Notes: generated by a model from the sequence alone, not told the origin. Numbered from the stretch's first letter, positions 1-8,896 are shown. The stretch is DNA of 64,000 nucleotides from Streptomyces sp. MUM 178J (GCF_022414575.1 NZ_JADWYQ010000004.1:62001-126000), one strand, 5' to 3'. Translations and numbers: made by a program.

Positions 1-1314
1 ACCGTCGAGACCGTCCGCGAGCTGTTCGAGACCGAGTGGACCTCGTCCGCCGGGATCTATCTGCCCGGCGGGCGCGCCCCTTCCCCCGAGCGGCTGCTGC
101 GCAACCCCGCGCTCGCCGCCACCTGGCGGCGGCTGATCGCCGAAGCCGAGTCGGCCGGTCCCGGCCGCGAGGCGCAGATCGAGGCGGCGCGCACCGCCTG
201 GCGCGAGGGCTTTATCGCAGAGGCGCTGATACGGCAGGCGGCGCGGCCCACCCAGGACACCAGCGGCGCACGCCACACCGGTGTGCTGACGGCCGACGAC
301 CTGGCCGGCTGGTCGGCGGCCTACGAGCCCCCGGTCGGCTACGACTGGCGGGGCTGGACCCTGTGCAAGGCCGGCGGCTGGAGCCAGGGCCCGGTGCTCC
401 TCCAGCAACTCGCCCTGCTCCCGGACGAACTGCCCCCGTACGCCTCGGGGGAGTACGTCCACCTCCTGGTCGAGGGCTGCAAGCTCGCCATGGCCGACCG
501 CGAGGCCTGGTACGGCGACGCCGCCGACGTCCCGCTCGGCGATCTGCTCTCGCCGTCGTACAACGCCGCCCGCCGCGCGCTGATCGGCGAGAAGGCCTCG
601 TACGAGCTCCGGCCCGGGCATCCCGGGGGCCGGACCCCCCGCCTCAGCCCCCACGCGAGCGCGCTCCCCGGTCCGGCCGGCGGCCCGGGCGCGGGCGAGC
701 CGACCGTATCCGCCACCGGCGCGACCCGCGGCGACACCTGCCATGTCGACGTCGTCGACCGCTGGGGCAACATGGTCGCCGCCACCCCCAGCGGCGGCTG
801 GCTCCAGTCCAACCCCGTCGTCCCCGAGCTGGGCTTCCCCCTCGGCACTCGGCTCCAGATGACCTGGCTGGACCCCGGGCTGCCGGGCACCCTCACCCCC
901 GGCCGCCGCCCCCGCACCACGCTCACGCCGTCCCTGGCGCTGCGCGACGGCGAGCCGGTCATGGCCTTCGGCACGCCCGGCGGCGATCAGCAGGACCAGT
1001 GGCAGCTGCACTTCTTCCTGGCGCTCGCCCACGGCGGTCTGAGCCTCCAGGGGGCGATCGACGCCCCGAACTGGCACAACGACGCCTTCCCAGGTTCCTT
1101 CCACCCGCGCGGCATGCGCCCCGGCAGTGTCACCGTCGAGTCGCGCATGGACCCCGGGACGGTCGCCGACCTGCGGCAGCGTGGTCATGACGTCACCATC
1201 GGTGACCCCTGGTCGGAGGGACGGCTCTGCGTGGTCGCCCGCGACCCGCGCACCGGCGTCCTGTCCGCCGCGGCGAACCCCAGGGGAATGCAGGGTTACG
1301 CGGTGGGACGCTGA
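1..1314 (+). CDS. Gamma-glutamyltransferase family protein (5' truncated)
   Basis: C-terminal 437 residues of a gamma-glutamyltranspeptidase-family (Ntn-hydrolase) enzyme; the start lies left of the window. The family is made as a proenzyme that cleaves itself before a threonine. Here that threonine is probably visible residue 246 (codon at 736), in a GDTCHVDVVD context followed by WGNMVAATPSGG. The downstream substrate-pocket region (GRRPRTTLTPSLALRDGEP, then GTPGGDQQ) and the C-terminal NPRGMQGYA are typical of the actinobacterial branch that acts on gamma-glutamyl or related acyl substrates. No signal peptide can be judged because the N-terminus is missing. Stop TGA at 1312-1314; the next gene starts 41 bases on. 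Family call firm; true substrate unknown. Confidence 0.88.
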   Translation, partial: TVETVRELFETEWTSSAGIYLPGGRAPSPERLLRNPALAATWRRLIAEAESAGPGREAQIEAARTAWREGFIAEALIRQAARPTQDTSGARHTGVLTADDLAGWSAAYEPPVGYDWRGWTLCKAGGWSQGPVLLQQLALLPDELPPYASGEYVHLLVEGCKLAMADREAWYGDAADVPLGDLLSPSYNAARRALIGEKASYELRPGHPGGRTPRLSPHASALPGPAGGPGAGEPTVSATGATRGDTCHVDVVDRWGNMVAATPSGGWLQSNPVVPELGFPLGTRLQMTWLDPGLPGTLTPGRRPRTTLTPSLALRDGEPVMAFGTPGGDQQDQWQLHFFLALAHGGLSLQGAIDAPNWHNDAFPGSFHPRGMRPGSVTVESRMDPGTVADLRQRGHDVTIGDPWSEGRLCVVARDPRTGVLSAAANPRGMQGYAVGR

Positions 1315-1355
1315 CCGTGCCGACGGTTGTCAGAGGACCGTGCTTAGCTGGACGT

Positions 1356-2177
1356 ATGATCGATGACTTCGTAAGCGCCCATCTGACCGACGTCGAGGAG
1401 GCGCTCCGCAAGGCGGCCGCCGCCGAGATCACCCCCCGCTTCCGGCAGCTCGCCGAGCACGAGATCGTCGAGAAGAGCGGGCCGCACGATCTGGTGACCA
1501 TCGCCGACCGCAGTGCGGAGGAGCACCTGACCGCCTCGCTCACCAAGCTGCTCCCCGGCTCGGTCGTGGTCGGCGAGGAGGCGGTGCACGCGGACCCTTC
1601 GGTGTACGAGGCGCTGCACGAAGACGCCCCGGTGTGGATCGTCGACCCGGTCGACGGCACCCGTCAGTTCGTGCACGGCGAGCCGGAGTTCTGCACGCTC
1701 GTCGCCCTCGCGCAGGGCGGCGAGACGCTGGCCTCCTGGACGTACGCCCCGGTGCTTGACGAGATGGCCGTCGCGGTCCGCGGCGGCGGCGCGCAGCTGA
1801 ACGGCACGGCGCTGCAGGCCGGTTCTCCGGAGCCCGGCGCGGTGCTCGAGGTCGCCATGTCGCACCCGGACTTCACGACGGACGAGGAGAAGCGCGCCCT
1901 GCTGGGGCTGCGGGCCCCGGGTGTGCACAGCAGGGTGTGCGGCTCGGCCGGGCTGGAGTATCTGAACGTCGCCAGGGGCACGTTGGACGCGGTCGCCTTC
2001 TCCTGGGAGCTTGCCTGGGACCATGCGGCGGGCCTGCTGCTGGTCGCCGAGGCGGGCGGGGCGAATCTGACGCTCGCGGGCGAGCCGTTCCGCCTCTCCG
2101 GGGGCAACGCCCTGCCGTTCACGGCGGCGCGTGACGCGGCCACGGCCCGGCGGGTGCGCGAGCTGCTGGCGGGCTGA
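1356..2177 (+). CDS. Inositol monophosphatase family phosphatase
   Basis: 273-residue member of the inositol monophosphatase/histidinol-phosphatase superfamily of Mg-dependent phosphomonoesterases. Motifs are in order: VGEEAVH near residue 75 supplies metal-ligand glutamates, WIVDPVDGTRQFVHG near 94 is the signature metal-binding loop, and WELAWDHAAGLLLVAEAGG near the C-terminus holds the last metal aspartate. ATG 1356 was chosen because the family's N-terminal helix begins there; an upstream in-frame start at 1317 would abut the previous stop. Histidinol-phosphate, inositol-phosphate and 3'-phosphoadenosine-phosphate are all possible substrates, and there are no histidine genes alongside, so no symbol is given. 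Confidence 0.88.
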   Translation: MIDDFVSAHLTDVEEALRKAAAAEITPRFRQLAEHEIVEKSGPHDLVTIADRSAEEHLTASLTKLLPGSVVVGEEAVHADPSVYEALHEDAPVWIVDPVDGTRQFVHGEPEFCTLVALAQGGETLASWTYAPVLDEMAVAVRGGGAQLNGTALQAGSPEPGAVLEVAMSHPDFTTDEEKRALLGLRAPGVHSRVCGSAGLEYLNVARGTLDAVAFSWELAWDHAAGLLLVAEAGGANLTLAGEPFRLSGGNALPFTAARDAATARRVRELLAG

Positions 2178-2319
2178 GACCCCACGGCTCGGGGCGGGAG
2201 GCCGACGGGGACCGCGGACGGCCGAGGGCTGACGCCCTGACAGATGCGCTGTCCCGCCCTCCTCGACGGCGGCCTATCCTGGGAACCTCTTGGCCATCGG
2301 CAGACGAAGGAGTCCCAAG

Positions 2320-3738
2320 GTGCCGTCGATGCTCGACGCCGTCGTGGTGGGGGCGGGACCCAATGGGCTGACCGCAGCCGTCGAACTGGCCCGCCGCGGC
2401 CTGCGGACGGAGGTGTTCGAGGCTCTGGACACGGTCGGCGGAGGCGCCAGGACCGAGGAGTTGACCCTGCCCGGCTTCCGCCACGACCCGTGCTCCGCCG
2501 TGCATCCCCTGGGCATCGGCTCGCCCGTCTTCGCGGAGCTGTCCCTGGAGCGGTACGGCCTCGACTGGCTGCACGCCGAGCGGGCGCTCGCCCACCCCTT
2601 CCCGGACGGCACGGCGGCCGTGCTCAACCGCTCGCTGGGGGAGAGCGCCATGTCGCTGGGGGCCGAGGACGCAGGGGCGTACCGCCGGCTCGTCCAGCCC
2701 TACCTGGGCCACTGGGACTCCCTGGCGCGGGACTTCCTGCGCACGCCCTGGGACGGACCGCCCCGCGACCCTTACCGCTTCGCACGCTTCGGCCTCGCCG
2801 CGATCCAGCCCGCGAGCTGGCTCGCCCGCCGGTTCCGCGGACCGCGGGCACGGGGCCTGCTGGCCGGGCTCGCCGCCCACGCCATCGCCCCCACCAGCGG
2901 GCCCGCCACCGGCGGCATCGCCCTGATGTTCGCGCTCGCCGCCCATGCCAAGGGCTGGCCGCTGCCCCGCGGCGGCTCCCAGGCCATCGCCGACGCCCTC
3001 GCCGCCTGTCTGCGCGACCACGGCGGCCGGATCCACACCGGCGTCGAGGTGAAGCGGCTCGACGAACTGCCCCCGGCACGGGCGTATGTCTTCGACACCT
3101 CCCCGACCGCACTCGCCCGTATCGCGGGACTGGGCGACGCCTACCGCCACTACCGCTACGGAGCGGCCGCCTTCAAGATCGACTACGCGCTCTCCGGGCC
3201 GGTGCCGTGGACCGCCCGGGAGGCGCGCACCGCGGGGACCGTCCACATCGGCCCCACGGCCGAGGAGATCGAGGCGGCCCTCACCGCCGCCGTCACCGGC
3301 CGCGCGCCGGAGGCCCCGTTCCTGATCACCTCGCAGCCCACCGTCGTCGACCCGTCCAGGGCCCCGGAGGGCAAGCACATCCTCTGGGCGTACGGGCATG
3401 TCCCGGCCGGCTGGGACGGCGACGCGACCGAGGCGATCGAACGGCAGCTGGAGCGCTTCGCCCCCGGCTTCCGCGACCTCGTCCTGGCCCGCGCCGTCTC
3501 CGGTCCGCCGCAACTGGCCCGGCGCAACGCCAACTACGTCGGCGGGGACATCGCCTGCGGCGCGTTCGCCGGGCTCCAGACGGTCATCCGGCCGCGGCTC
3601 GCCCGCGTGCCGTACGCCACCCGGCATCCCGCCGTCTTCATCTGCTCCTCCGCCACCCCGCCCGGCCCGGGCGTGCACGGAATGTCCGGCCACCACGCGG
3701 CGAAGGCGGTCTGGCGGAGGCTGCGCACCACGCACTGA
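2320..3738 (+). CDS. FAD-dependent NAD(P)/phytoene dehydrogenase-like oxidoreductase
   Basis: 472-residue flavoprotein of the phytoene desaturase/amine oxidase type. The N-terminus carries the dinucleotide-binding fold ([20 protein letters not shown], with an acidic residue 20 residues later) and the GGGARTEEL segment. The C-terminus has the second FAD signature ([23 protein letters not shown]). GTG 2320 is preferred because GAAGGAG at 2306-2312 sits 7 bases before it; an earlier TTG at 2290 has no such site. No carotenoid genes are nearby, so a role in carotenogenesis is not implied. Such stand-alone proteins are common in actinobacteria and their substrates are mostly unknown. Confidence 0.85.
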   Translation: MPSMLDAVVVGAGPNGLTAAVELARRGLRTEVFEALDTVGGGARTEELTLPGFRHDPCSAVHPLGIGSPVFAELSLERYGLDWLHAERALAHPFPDGTAAVLNRSLGESAMSLGAEDAGAYRRLVQPYLGHWDSLARDFLRTPWDGPPRDPYRFARFGLAAIQPASWLARRFRGPRARGLLAGLAAHAIAPTSGPATGGIALMFALAAHAKGWPLPRGGSQAIADALAACLRDHGGRIHTGVEVKRLDELPPARAYVFDTSPTALARIAGLGDAYRHYRYGAAAFKIDYALSGPVPWTAREARTAGTVHIGPTAEEIEAALTAAVTGRAPEAPFLITSQPTVVDPSRAPEGKHILWAYGHVPAGWDGDATEAIERQLERFAPGFRDLVLARAVSGPPQLARRNANYVGGDIACGAFAGLQTVIRPRLARVPYATRHPAVFICSSATPPGPGVHGMSGHHAAKAVWRRLRTTH

Positions 3739-3762
3739 GAACGGCAGAGGGACCATGGAGCC

Positions 3763-4272
3763 ATGGCCACCATCACGCTCGTCCAGGGCGACATCACCCG
3801 CCAGCGCGCCGACGCCATCGTCAACGCCGCCAACTCCTCCCTCCTCGGCGGAGGCGGAGTGGACGGGGCCATCCACCGCCGAGGAGGCCCCGAGATCCTC
3901 GCCGAGTGCCGCGCCCTGCGCGCCTCCCACTACGGCAAGGGGCTGCCCGCAGGCCGGGCCGTCGCCACTGCCGCCGGCAACCTTGACGCCGACCATGTGA
4001 TCCACACCGTCGGCCCGGTGTGGTCCGCCTCCGAGGACCGCTCCGAGGTGCTGGCCTCCTGCTACCGCGAAGCGCTGCGGGTGGCCGACCAGTTGGGCGC
4101 GCGGACCGTCGCCGTTCCGGCCATTTCGACCGGTGTCTACCGGTGGCCCATGGAGGACGCGGCCCGCATCGCGGTCGAGACCGTGCGACAGACGAGAACG
4201 GCGGTGCAGGAGGTGCGGTTCGTCGCCTTCGACGAACGGGCGTACCGGGCGTTCGCCGCGTACATCGGCTGA
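3763..4272 (+). CDS. Macrodomain protein (O-acetyl-ADP-ribose deacetylase type)
   Basis: 169-residue stand-alone macrodomain, close in size and sequence to the bacterial YmdB/MacroD class that hydrolyses O-acetyl-ADP-ribose and removes mono-ADP-ribose from acidic residues. The N-terminal VQGDITRQRADAIVNAANSSLLGGGGVDGAIHRRGG is the diagnostic ADP-ribose-binding stretch, with catalytic-loop asparagines and the glycine-rich turn. The later AVPAISTGVYRWPMEDAARIA is the second binding loop. O-acetyl-ADP-ribose is the product of sirtuins, and a Sir2 gene lies 6 kb downstream, although the two are not in one operon. It starts 25 bases after the flavoprotein gene and may be co-transcribed with it. 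Confidence 0.93.
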   Translation: MATITLVQGDITRQRADAIVNAANSSLLGGGGVDGAIHRRGGPEILAECRALRASHYGKGLPAGRAVATAAGNLDADHVIHTVGPVWSASEDRSEVLASCYREALRVADQLGARTVAVPAISTGVYRWPMEDAARIAVETVRQTRTAVQEVRFVAFDERAYRAFAAYIG

Positions 4273-4324
4273 CCCGCTGCCCCGCTGAACGGCGCCGCGC
4301 AGGGCGGGGCTGCCCGAGAGGGGC

Positions 4325-4975
4325 CTATTCAGGGCCGGTCCAGTCGAAGGTGATGTGCTTGCTGGACTGGCCCTCCCGGCTCCACTCAAAGCCGAAGGCG
4401 TCCGCGCGGTCGGCCGTCGACCGGCCCCATGTCGCCACCTGGCCGGGTCCTGTCTCGGAGCCCGGCAGGTTGTATGTCTGGACGCGTGCGCCCTCCGGCG
4501 TGGTGGGCCCGGTCAGCGCCATCGCGCTCGCTTCCACCCGGTCCGGGATGGCTGCCCGCCAGCTGCCCAGGTCGTCGTCGACCGAGAACTCGATGGGGGC
4601 GAAGCCCATGCCGCGCATCTCCGCGCCGAACATGCTGATCATCTCGGCAGGCCAGCTGCCCGCCTCACCCCCGAAGATCATTTGCAGAGCCTCCCGCTGT
4701 GCCTGGTCGGCCCTCTCGTCCAGGAAGACAGCCGCATAGGCGTCGCTGTGCTCTGCCCACACATTGCCGACGAACGAGGCGAGCATCAGCACATTGAGGC
4801 CGTCCAGCGTCACATCGCCGTAGTGCCCTTCACGGATATGCCAGACCAGGACACCGTCGCACTGCCCGTAGGTCGGAGGCTGCGCGAACGAACAGGGGCA
4901 CGGCACATCGCATTTGCAGGTGTCGAACCAGTCCCCGGACACGTGCCACTTGGGAATCGTCGTCGCTTCCGGCAT
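4325..4975 (-). CDS. DUF1326 domain-containing protein
   Basis: 216-residue DUF1326 protein. The N-terminal half begins KWHVSGDWFDTCKCDVPCPCSF, giving a cysteine cluster C-x-C-x3-C-x-C at about residues 19-26 that looks metal- or redox-active. The rest (CDGVLVWHIREGHYGDVTLDGLNV and so on) is the conserved beta-rich core. No signal peptide or membrane segment is seen, so it should be cytosolic. ATG 4975 is supported by GAGGAGG 8 bases upstream. It is transcribed away from the DUF2182 membrane protein across a 158-base gap; these two families are repeatedly found together in bacteria. Biochemical function is unknown. Confidence 0.85.
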   Translation of the reverse strand: MPEATTIPKWHVSGDWFDTCKCDVPCPCSFAQPPTYGQCDGVLVWHIREGHYGDVTLDGLNVLMLASFVGNVWAEHSDAYAAVFLDERADQAQREALQMIFGGEAGSWPAEMISMFGAEMRGMGFAPIEFSVDDDLGSWRAAIPDRVEASAMALTGPTTPEGARVQTYNLPGSETGPGQVATWGRSTADRADAFGFEWSREGQSSKHITFDWTGPE

Positions 4976-5133
4976 CTCACTGCCTCCTCACGGCCCTGCA
5001 CCGGTCGCGGGGAACAGACGCCCGGCAACGCGGGCCCTCGTCTCCCAGTGTCCTCCCGCCGCTCTGCCGAGCCAAGCGGACGAAGACGGCCCGGCGCCGC
5101 GCGACCCGTCGCATTCTGTGCTGACCTGGAAGC

Positions 5134-5952
5134 GTGCTGTTCCTCAGGCGCGCCTCCTTGTCCGCACCCATGCGTCCGGGAAATCTGCTCACCGCCCGCC
5201 AGATGACCGTCGCCTGGACCCTGATGGTCCTGATCGCGCTGCTCGCGTGGCTTCTGGTGGCCGAGCAGGCCGGCGGCATGGGCGTCGGCGCGGGGACGAT
5301 GGGCATGAGCCTGCCGCTGTTTCTGCTGCTCTGGGTGGTCATGATGATCGCCATGATGTTCCCCTCCATGGCCCCGGTCGCCGTCACCTGGGTCCGGGGC
5401 ATCGGCCGCCAGTCGTCCGGAGCCGCCCGCGCGGCACGGATCGCCCAGTTCACCAGCGGCTATCTGATCGCCTGGACGGCTTACGGACTCCTCACCTACG
5501 GGATCCTCGTCGGCACCGGCAACCTCGTGGCCGGCCACCCCCAGGCCGGACGGTGGATCGGCGCCGGGGCCTTCCTGCTCGCCGGACTCCAGCAGGTCGG
5601 CCCGCTGAAGGACATGTGCCTCACCCACTGCCGCAGCCCCATGGGACAGTTGGTGCGCTATGCGGGCTTCCGGCCCTGGGCCCGGGATCTGCGCGTCGGC
5701 CTGCACCACGGGCTCTACTGCGTCGGATGCTGCTGGGGCCTGATGATCGTCCTTATTCCGCTGGGCACGATGAACATCGCGGCCATGGCCGCGGTCTCGG
5801 TCGTCATCCTGGTGGAGAAGCTGTGGCGGCTCGGCCCGCTGTTCAGCGTCGCCGTCGGTGCGGTGTTCCTGGTCCTCGCCGTGCTCGCCCCGTTCCAGAG
5901 CTGGCTCCTGCCCGGCCTTGAGCCCTCCGCGCCGATGGACGAGATGGGCTGA
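5134..5952 (+). CDS. DUF2182 predicted metal-binding integral membrane protein
   Basis: 272-residue protein with about six predicted membrane segments and DUF2182 hallmarks: methionine-rich LLLWVVMMIAMMFPSMAPV, then KDMCLTHCRSP, then GLYCVGCCWGLM. The paired cysteines next to or inside membrane helices suggest binding of a soft metal such as copper, or a thiol redox role; this is inference. The GTG start at 5134 is the most upstream one. ATG 5170 (MRPGNLLTARQM) is an alternative, and neither has a strong ribosome site. The divergent partner is the cysteine-rich DUF1326 protein, so the two probably form one functional unit. Confidence 0.82.
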   Translation: MLFLRRASLSAPMRPGNLLTARQMTVAWTLMVLIALLAWLLVAEQAGGMGVGAGTMGMSLPLFLLLWVVMMIAMMFPSMAPVAVTWVRGIGRQSSGAARAARIAQFTSGYLIAWTAYGLLTYGILVGTGNLVAGHPQAGRWIGAGAFLLAGLQQVGPLKDMCLTHCRSPMGQLVRYAGFRPWARDLRVGLHHGLYCVGCCWGLMIVLIPLGTMNIAAMAAVSVVILVEKLWRLGPLFSVAVGAVFLVLAVLAPFQSWLLPGLEPSAPMDEMG

Positions 5953-6136
5953 GCGCGTCGCCGGACCGGAAGCGCCGCGGCCGGCCGGGCTTGCCCGATC
6001 GGCCGTGCTCGCGCGCGCCGGGCACAGTCTTGCCGGAAGGAGCGCCGACACCGCGGCTCACGTCGGCACAGGCAGGCAAAGCGTGATGTCGTTTTTCCGC
6101 CAGCCGGGGCTCGGCGCCGTGGACCATGCTTGAGCC

Positions 6137-7618
6137 ATGCACACCGACACGGAACGCTGTGTACGCGCCGTCCAGTCGAAGGACGCCCGCTTCGACGGCT
6201 GGTTCTTCACGGCCGTGCGCACCACGGGGATCTACTGCCGCCCCAGCTGCCCCGCGGTGCCGCCCAAGCCGGAGAACATGACCTTCTTCCCGAGCGCCGC
6301 CGCCTGCCAACAGGCCGGCTACCGGGCCTGCAAGCGCTGCCGCCCGGACACCAGCCCCGGCTCCCCCGAATGGAACGCCCGCGCCGACGCCGTCGCCCGC
6401 GCCATGCGGCTGATCCGGGACGGGGTCGTCGACCGCGAGGGCGTCCCGGGCCTCGCCGCCCGCCTCGGCTACTCGACCCGCCAGATCGAACGGCAGCTCC
6501 GTGCCGAGCTCGGCGCCGGGCCGCTGGCGCTCGCCCGCGCCCAGCGCGCCCAGACCGCGCGGCTGCTCATCGAGACGACGCCGCTGCCGATGGCCGACAT
6601 CGCCTTCGCCTCGGGCTTCTCCTCCATCCGCACCTTCAACGACACCGTCCGCGAGGTCTTCGCCCTCACCCCCGGTGAGCTGCGCACCCGCGCCGCCCGC
6701 CGCTCCCCGGGCGCCGCGCCCGGCCAGACGCCCGGAGTGATCACCCTGCGGCTGCCGTACCGCACCCCGCTCACCCCCGGGAACCTCTTCGGGCATCTCG
6801 CCGCCACCGCCGTCCCCGGAGTCGAGGAGTGGCGCGACGGCGCATACCGGCGCACACTCACCCTCCCGTACGGGCACGGCATCGTGGCGCTCGCCCCGCA
6901 GCCCGGCCATATCGCCTGCCGGCTCTCCCTCACCGACCACCGCGACCTCACCATCGCCATCAGCCGCTGCCGCTGGATGCTCGATCTGGACGCCGACCCG
7001 GCCGCCGTCGACGACCGGCTGCGCGCCGATCCGGCGCTCGCCCCGCTCGTCGACAAGGAGCCGGGACGGCGGGTGCCGCGCACCGTCGACGCCGCGGAGT
7101 TCGCCGTCCGCGCCGTCCTCGGCCAGCAGGTGTCCACGGCCGCGGCCCGCACCCACGCCGGCCGACTCGTCGCCGCCCACGGGCAGCCCGTCGACGACCC
7201 CGAAGGCGGACTCACCCACCTCTTCCCGCCCCCGCGCCGGCTCGCCGCGCTCGACCCGGAGAGCCTCGCCCTGCCGCGCAGCCGCCGCACCACCCTCACC
7301 ACGCTGGTCGCGGCACTGGCAGACGGCACACTGTCCCTCGACCCCGGCAGCGACTGGGGCCACGCCCGCCACCAGCTCGCCGCGCTCCCCGGCTTCGGCC
7401 CCTGGACCGTCGACGTGATCGCGATGCGGGCTCTGGGCGACCCCGACGCCTTCCTCCCCACCGACCTCGGCATTCGCCGCGCGGCCGCGGAACTCGGCCT
7501 GCCGTCCACCCCCGCCGCGCTCACCGCCCGTGCGGCGGCCTGGCGGCCCTGGCGTGCTTACGCAGTCCAGTACCTGTGGGCGGCCGACAGCCACCCCATC
7601 AACTTCCTTCCGGTGTAA
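6137..7618 (+). CDS. Ada-AlkA fusion: methylphosphotriester-sensing regulator/3-methyladenine DNA glycosylase
   Basis: 493-residue multidomain repair protein. Residues 1-75 are an Ada zinc domain with four cysteines (GIYCRPSC and CKRC), one of which can accept methyl from DNA phosphotriesters. Residues 80-185 are an AraC-type helix-turn-helix (DIAFASGFSSIRTFNDTVREVF). About 200-490 form an AlkA-type N-domain followed by a helix-hairpin-helix-GPD glycosylase (AVLGQQVS; LPGFGPWTVDVIAMRALGDPDAF, the final aspartate being catalytic). The O6-methylguanine methyltransferase domain of E. coli Ada is absent but is supplied by the next gene, 10 bases downstream. The protein therefore senses methylation damage, probably activates its own operon, and excises alkylated bases. 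Confidence 0.95.
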   Translation: MHTDTERCVRAVQSKDARFDGWFFTAVRTTGIYCRPSCPAVPPKPENMTFFPSAAACQQAGYRACKRCRPDTSPGSPEWNARADAVARAMRLIRDGVVDREGVPGLAARLGYSTRQIERQLRAELGAGPLALARAQRAQTARLLIETTPLPMADIAFASGFSSIRTFNDTVREVFALTPGELRTRAARRSPGAAPGQTPGVITLRLPYRTPLTPGNLFGHLAATAVPGVEEWRDGAYRRTLTLPYGHGIVALAPQPGHIACRLSLTDHRDLTIAISRCRWMLDLDADPAAVDDRLRADPALAPLVDKEPGRRVPRTVDAAEFAVRAVLGQQVSTAAARTHAGRLVAAHGQPVDDPEGGLTHLFPPPRRLAALDPESLALPRSRRTTLTTLVAALADGTLSLDPGSDWGHARHQLAALPGFGPWTVDVIAMRALGDPDAFLPTDLGIRRAAAELGLPSTPAALTARAAAWRPWRAYAVQYLWAADSHPINFLPV

Positions 7619-7628
7619 GGACCTTCTC

Positions 7629-8114
7629 ATGAGCTCCCGTCAGCACACTGTCATCGACAGCCCCTACGGCCTCTTGACTCTCGTCGCCGTCGACGGGGTC
7701 CTCGCCCGCCTCCATATGGAGAACCAGCGCCACCGTCCACCCGAGCAGACCTTCGGCGAACCGGACCCGCGCCCCTTCGACGAGACGATCCAGCAGCTGA
7801 ACGCCTACTTCGCCCGCGAACTCACGGAGTTCGACCTCCCCCTGCACCTGGAGGGCACGCCGTTCCAGCGCAGCGTCTGGGAGCAGCTCCGGAAGATCCC
7901 CTACGGCGAGACCCGCTCATACGGCGACCTGGCCCAGGCCCTGGGCAGACCGGGCGCCGCCCGCGCCGTCGGCCTCGCCAACGGCAGGAACCCGGTCGGG
8001 ATCATCGTCCCGTGCCATCGGGTCGTCGGCGCTTCGGGCGGCCTGGTCGGCTATGGCGGCGGTCTGGATCGCAAGCAGCGTCTGCTGGCGTTCGAGAGCG
8101 GCACGTCCGGCTGA
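7629..8114 (+). CDS. ogt: Methylated-DNA--protein-cysteine S-methyltransferase
   Basis: 161-residue O6-alkylguanine-DNA alkyltransferase. It transfers the alkyl group from O6-alkylguanine to its own cysteine in a single-turnover repair. The active-site motif IIVPCHRVVGASGGLVGYGGG is intact, preceded by the DNA-binding helix (SYGDLAQALGRPGAARAVG) with the arginine finger. ATG 7629 follows a TAAGGA ribosome site that overlaps the stop of the Ada-AlkA gene. That gene carries the sensor and glycosylase functions, so the two form one adaptive-response operon. Single domain, normal length. Confidence 0.96.
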   Translation: MSSRQHTVIDSPYGLLTLVAVDGVLARLHMENQRHRPPEQTFGEPDPRPFDETIQQLNAYFARELTEFDLPLHLEGTPFQRSVWEQLRKIPYGETRSYGDLAQALGRPGAARAVGLANGRNPVGIIVPCHRVVGASGGLVGYGGGLDRKQRLLAFESGTSG

Positions 8115-8190
8115 GCCCGGGGCGCTCCGACCTTGCGTCGAACCGCCCCTTGCCGAGCGCGCGGCCGGGTTCGCCGGACCCGCTGCGGTT

Positions 8191-8784
8191 TCAGTCACGG
8201 GTTTGAGGACGGCGCTTATCCCCGGCATCGCCCTTCTCTGCGCTTGCCAGGATCGCGCCCGCGACGACATCGAAGAGGTGATCGGCGCGTGGCGTGAGCG
8301 AGGGCTGATCGCCGAGCCACGCGAGCGCCGCTACCAGCGCAAACAGATCGGTGCCGTCGATGTCGGTCCGCGCGGTGCCCGCGGCCTGAGCGCGGGCGAG
8401 GAGACGCGTGCCGGCCGCGCGCATGGTGACGCACGAGGCATGGAGTGCGGACTCGGTGTCCTCGATGGCGGCCGTCATCAGCGCCACAACGCCCCGATAC
8501 TCATGTGCGCAGGCGACGCAGGCGCGCAGCCACGAAACGAGGGCATCCTCGGGCGAGCTCGAGGTTTCAAGTTCGCCCGCCCTTGCCGTCAGCTCGTCGA
8601 AGCTCGTGCGGAGCAGGGCATCGAGCAGCGCCTCGCGCGTCGGGAAGTGACGGAGCAGCGTGGCGAGCCCAACGCCGGCCCTGCGCGCGATGTCGCGCAG
8701 TGACGCGTCGACGCCCTGCTCGGTGATGACGGCGCCCGCAATGGCGAGCAGGTGGTCACGATTCTTCCTGGCGTCGGCCCGCAT
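8191..8784 (-). CDS. TetR/AcrR family transcriptional regulator
   Basis: 197-residue TetR-family repressor. The helix-turn-helix is in the first 60 residues (ADARKNRDHLLAIAGAVITEQ, DASLRDIARRAGVGLATLLRHFPTREALLDAL), followed by an all-helical ligand/dimer domain (FDELTARAGELE to FDVVAGAIL). ATG 8784 gives the usual spacing before the DNA-binding domain. The gene is divergent from the oxidoreductase at 8897, and the 112-base gap contains three copies of a near-palindromic 13-mer. It very likely represses itself and the oxidoreductase until an electrophile or quinone-like ligand binds; the ligand is unknown. Confidence 0.92.
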   Translation of the reverse strand: MRADARKNRDHLLAIAGAVITEQGVDASLRDIARRAGVGLATLLRHFPTREALLDALLRTSFDELTARAGELETSSSPEDALVSWLRACVACAHEYRGVVALMTAAIEDTESALHASCVTMRAAGTRLLARAQAAGTARTDIDGTDLFALVAALAWLGDQPSLTPRADHLFDVVAGAILASAEKGDAGDKRRPQTRD

Positions 8785-8793
8785 CTGTCCCTC

Positions 8794-8823
8794 TTGACTA
8801 TCCGGATCACTGATCCATATATT
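8794..8823 (+). promoter_or_regulatory. Predicted promoter of the oxidoreductase gene
   Basis: TTGACT (8794-8799) and TATATT (8818-8823) match the main sigma factor -35 and -10 hexamers with an 18-base spacer. This is an unusually good fit for a Streptomyces promoter. It would start transcription near 8830, giving a leader of about 66 bases before ATG 8897. The first operator copy fills the spacer and the second covers the start site. Confidence 0.68.
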
Positions 8824-8859
8824 CGGATCAGTGATCCGGATAAGGTGGATCGCTGATCC
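8804..8859. promoter_or_regulatory. Triple TetR operator array
   Basis: Three copies of GGATCASTGATCC-type sites: GGATCACTGATCC (8804-8816), GGATCAGTGATCC (8825-8837) and GGATCGCTGATCC (8847-8859). They start 21 and 22 bases apart, about two helical turns, so three repressor dimers could bind on one face. The first two copies and their flanks make a perfect 18-base inverted repeat (arms 8799-8816 and 8825-8842). Position between divergent regulator and target genes implies control of both. Confidence 0.8.
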
Positions 8860-8896
8860 GAATAAGCGTATGCCCTGGCGAGGGCGGGAGAAAACG

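Noticed and set aside
2119..4389. A 756-residue open frame on the minus strand across the flavoprotein and macrodomain genes
   Set aside because: It is the complement shadow of well-supported plus-strand genes; composition is Arg/Gly/Ala/Pro with no family motif.
6078..6083. AAAGCG upstream of the Ada-AlkA gene as an Ada box
   Set aside because: Only a 6-base match to the E. coli Ada-box core, with no second element and no experimental match for actinobacteria; chance is likely.
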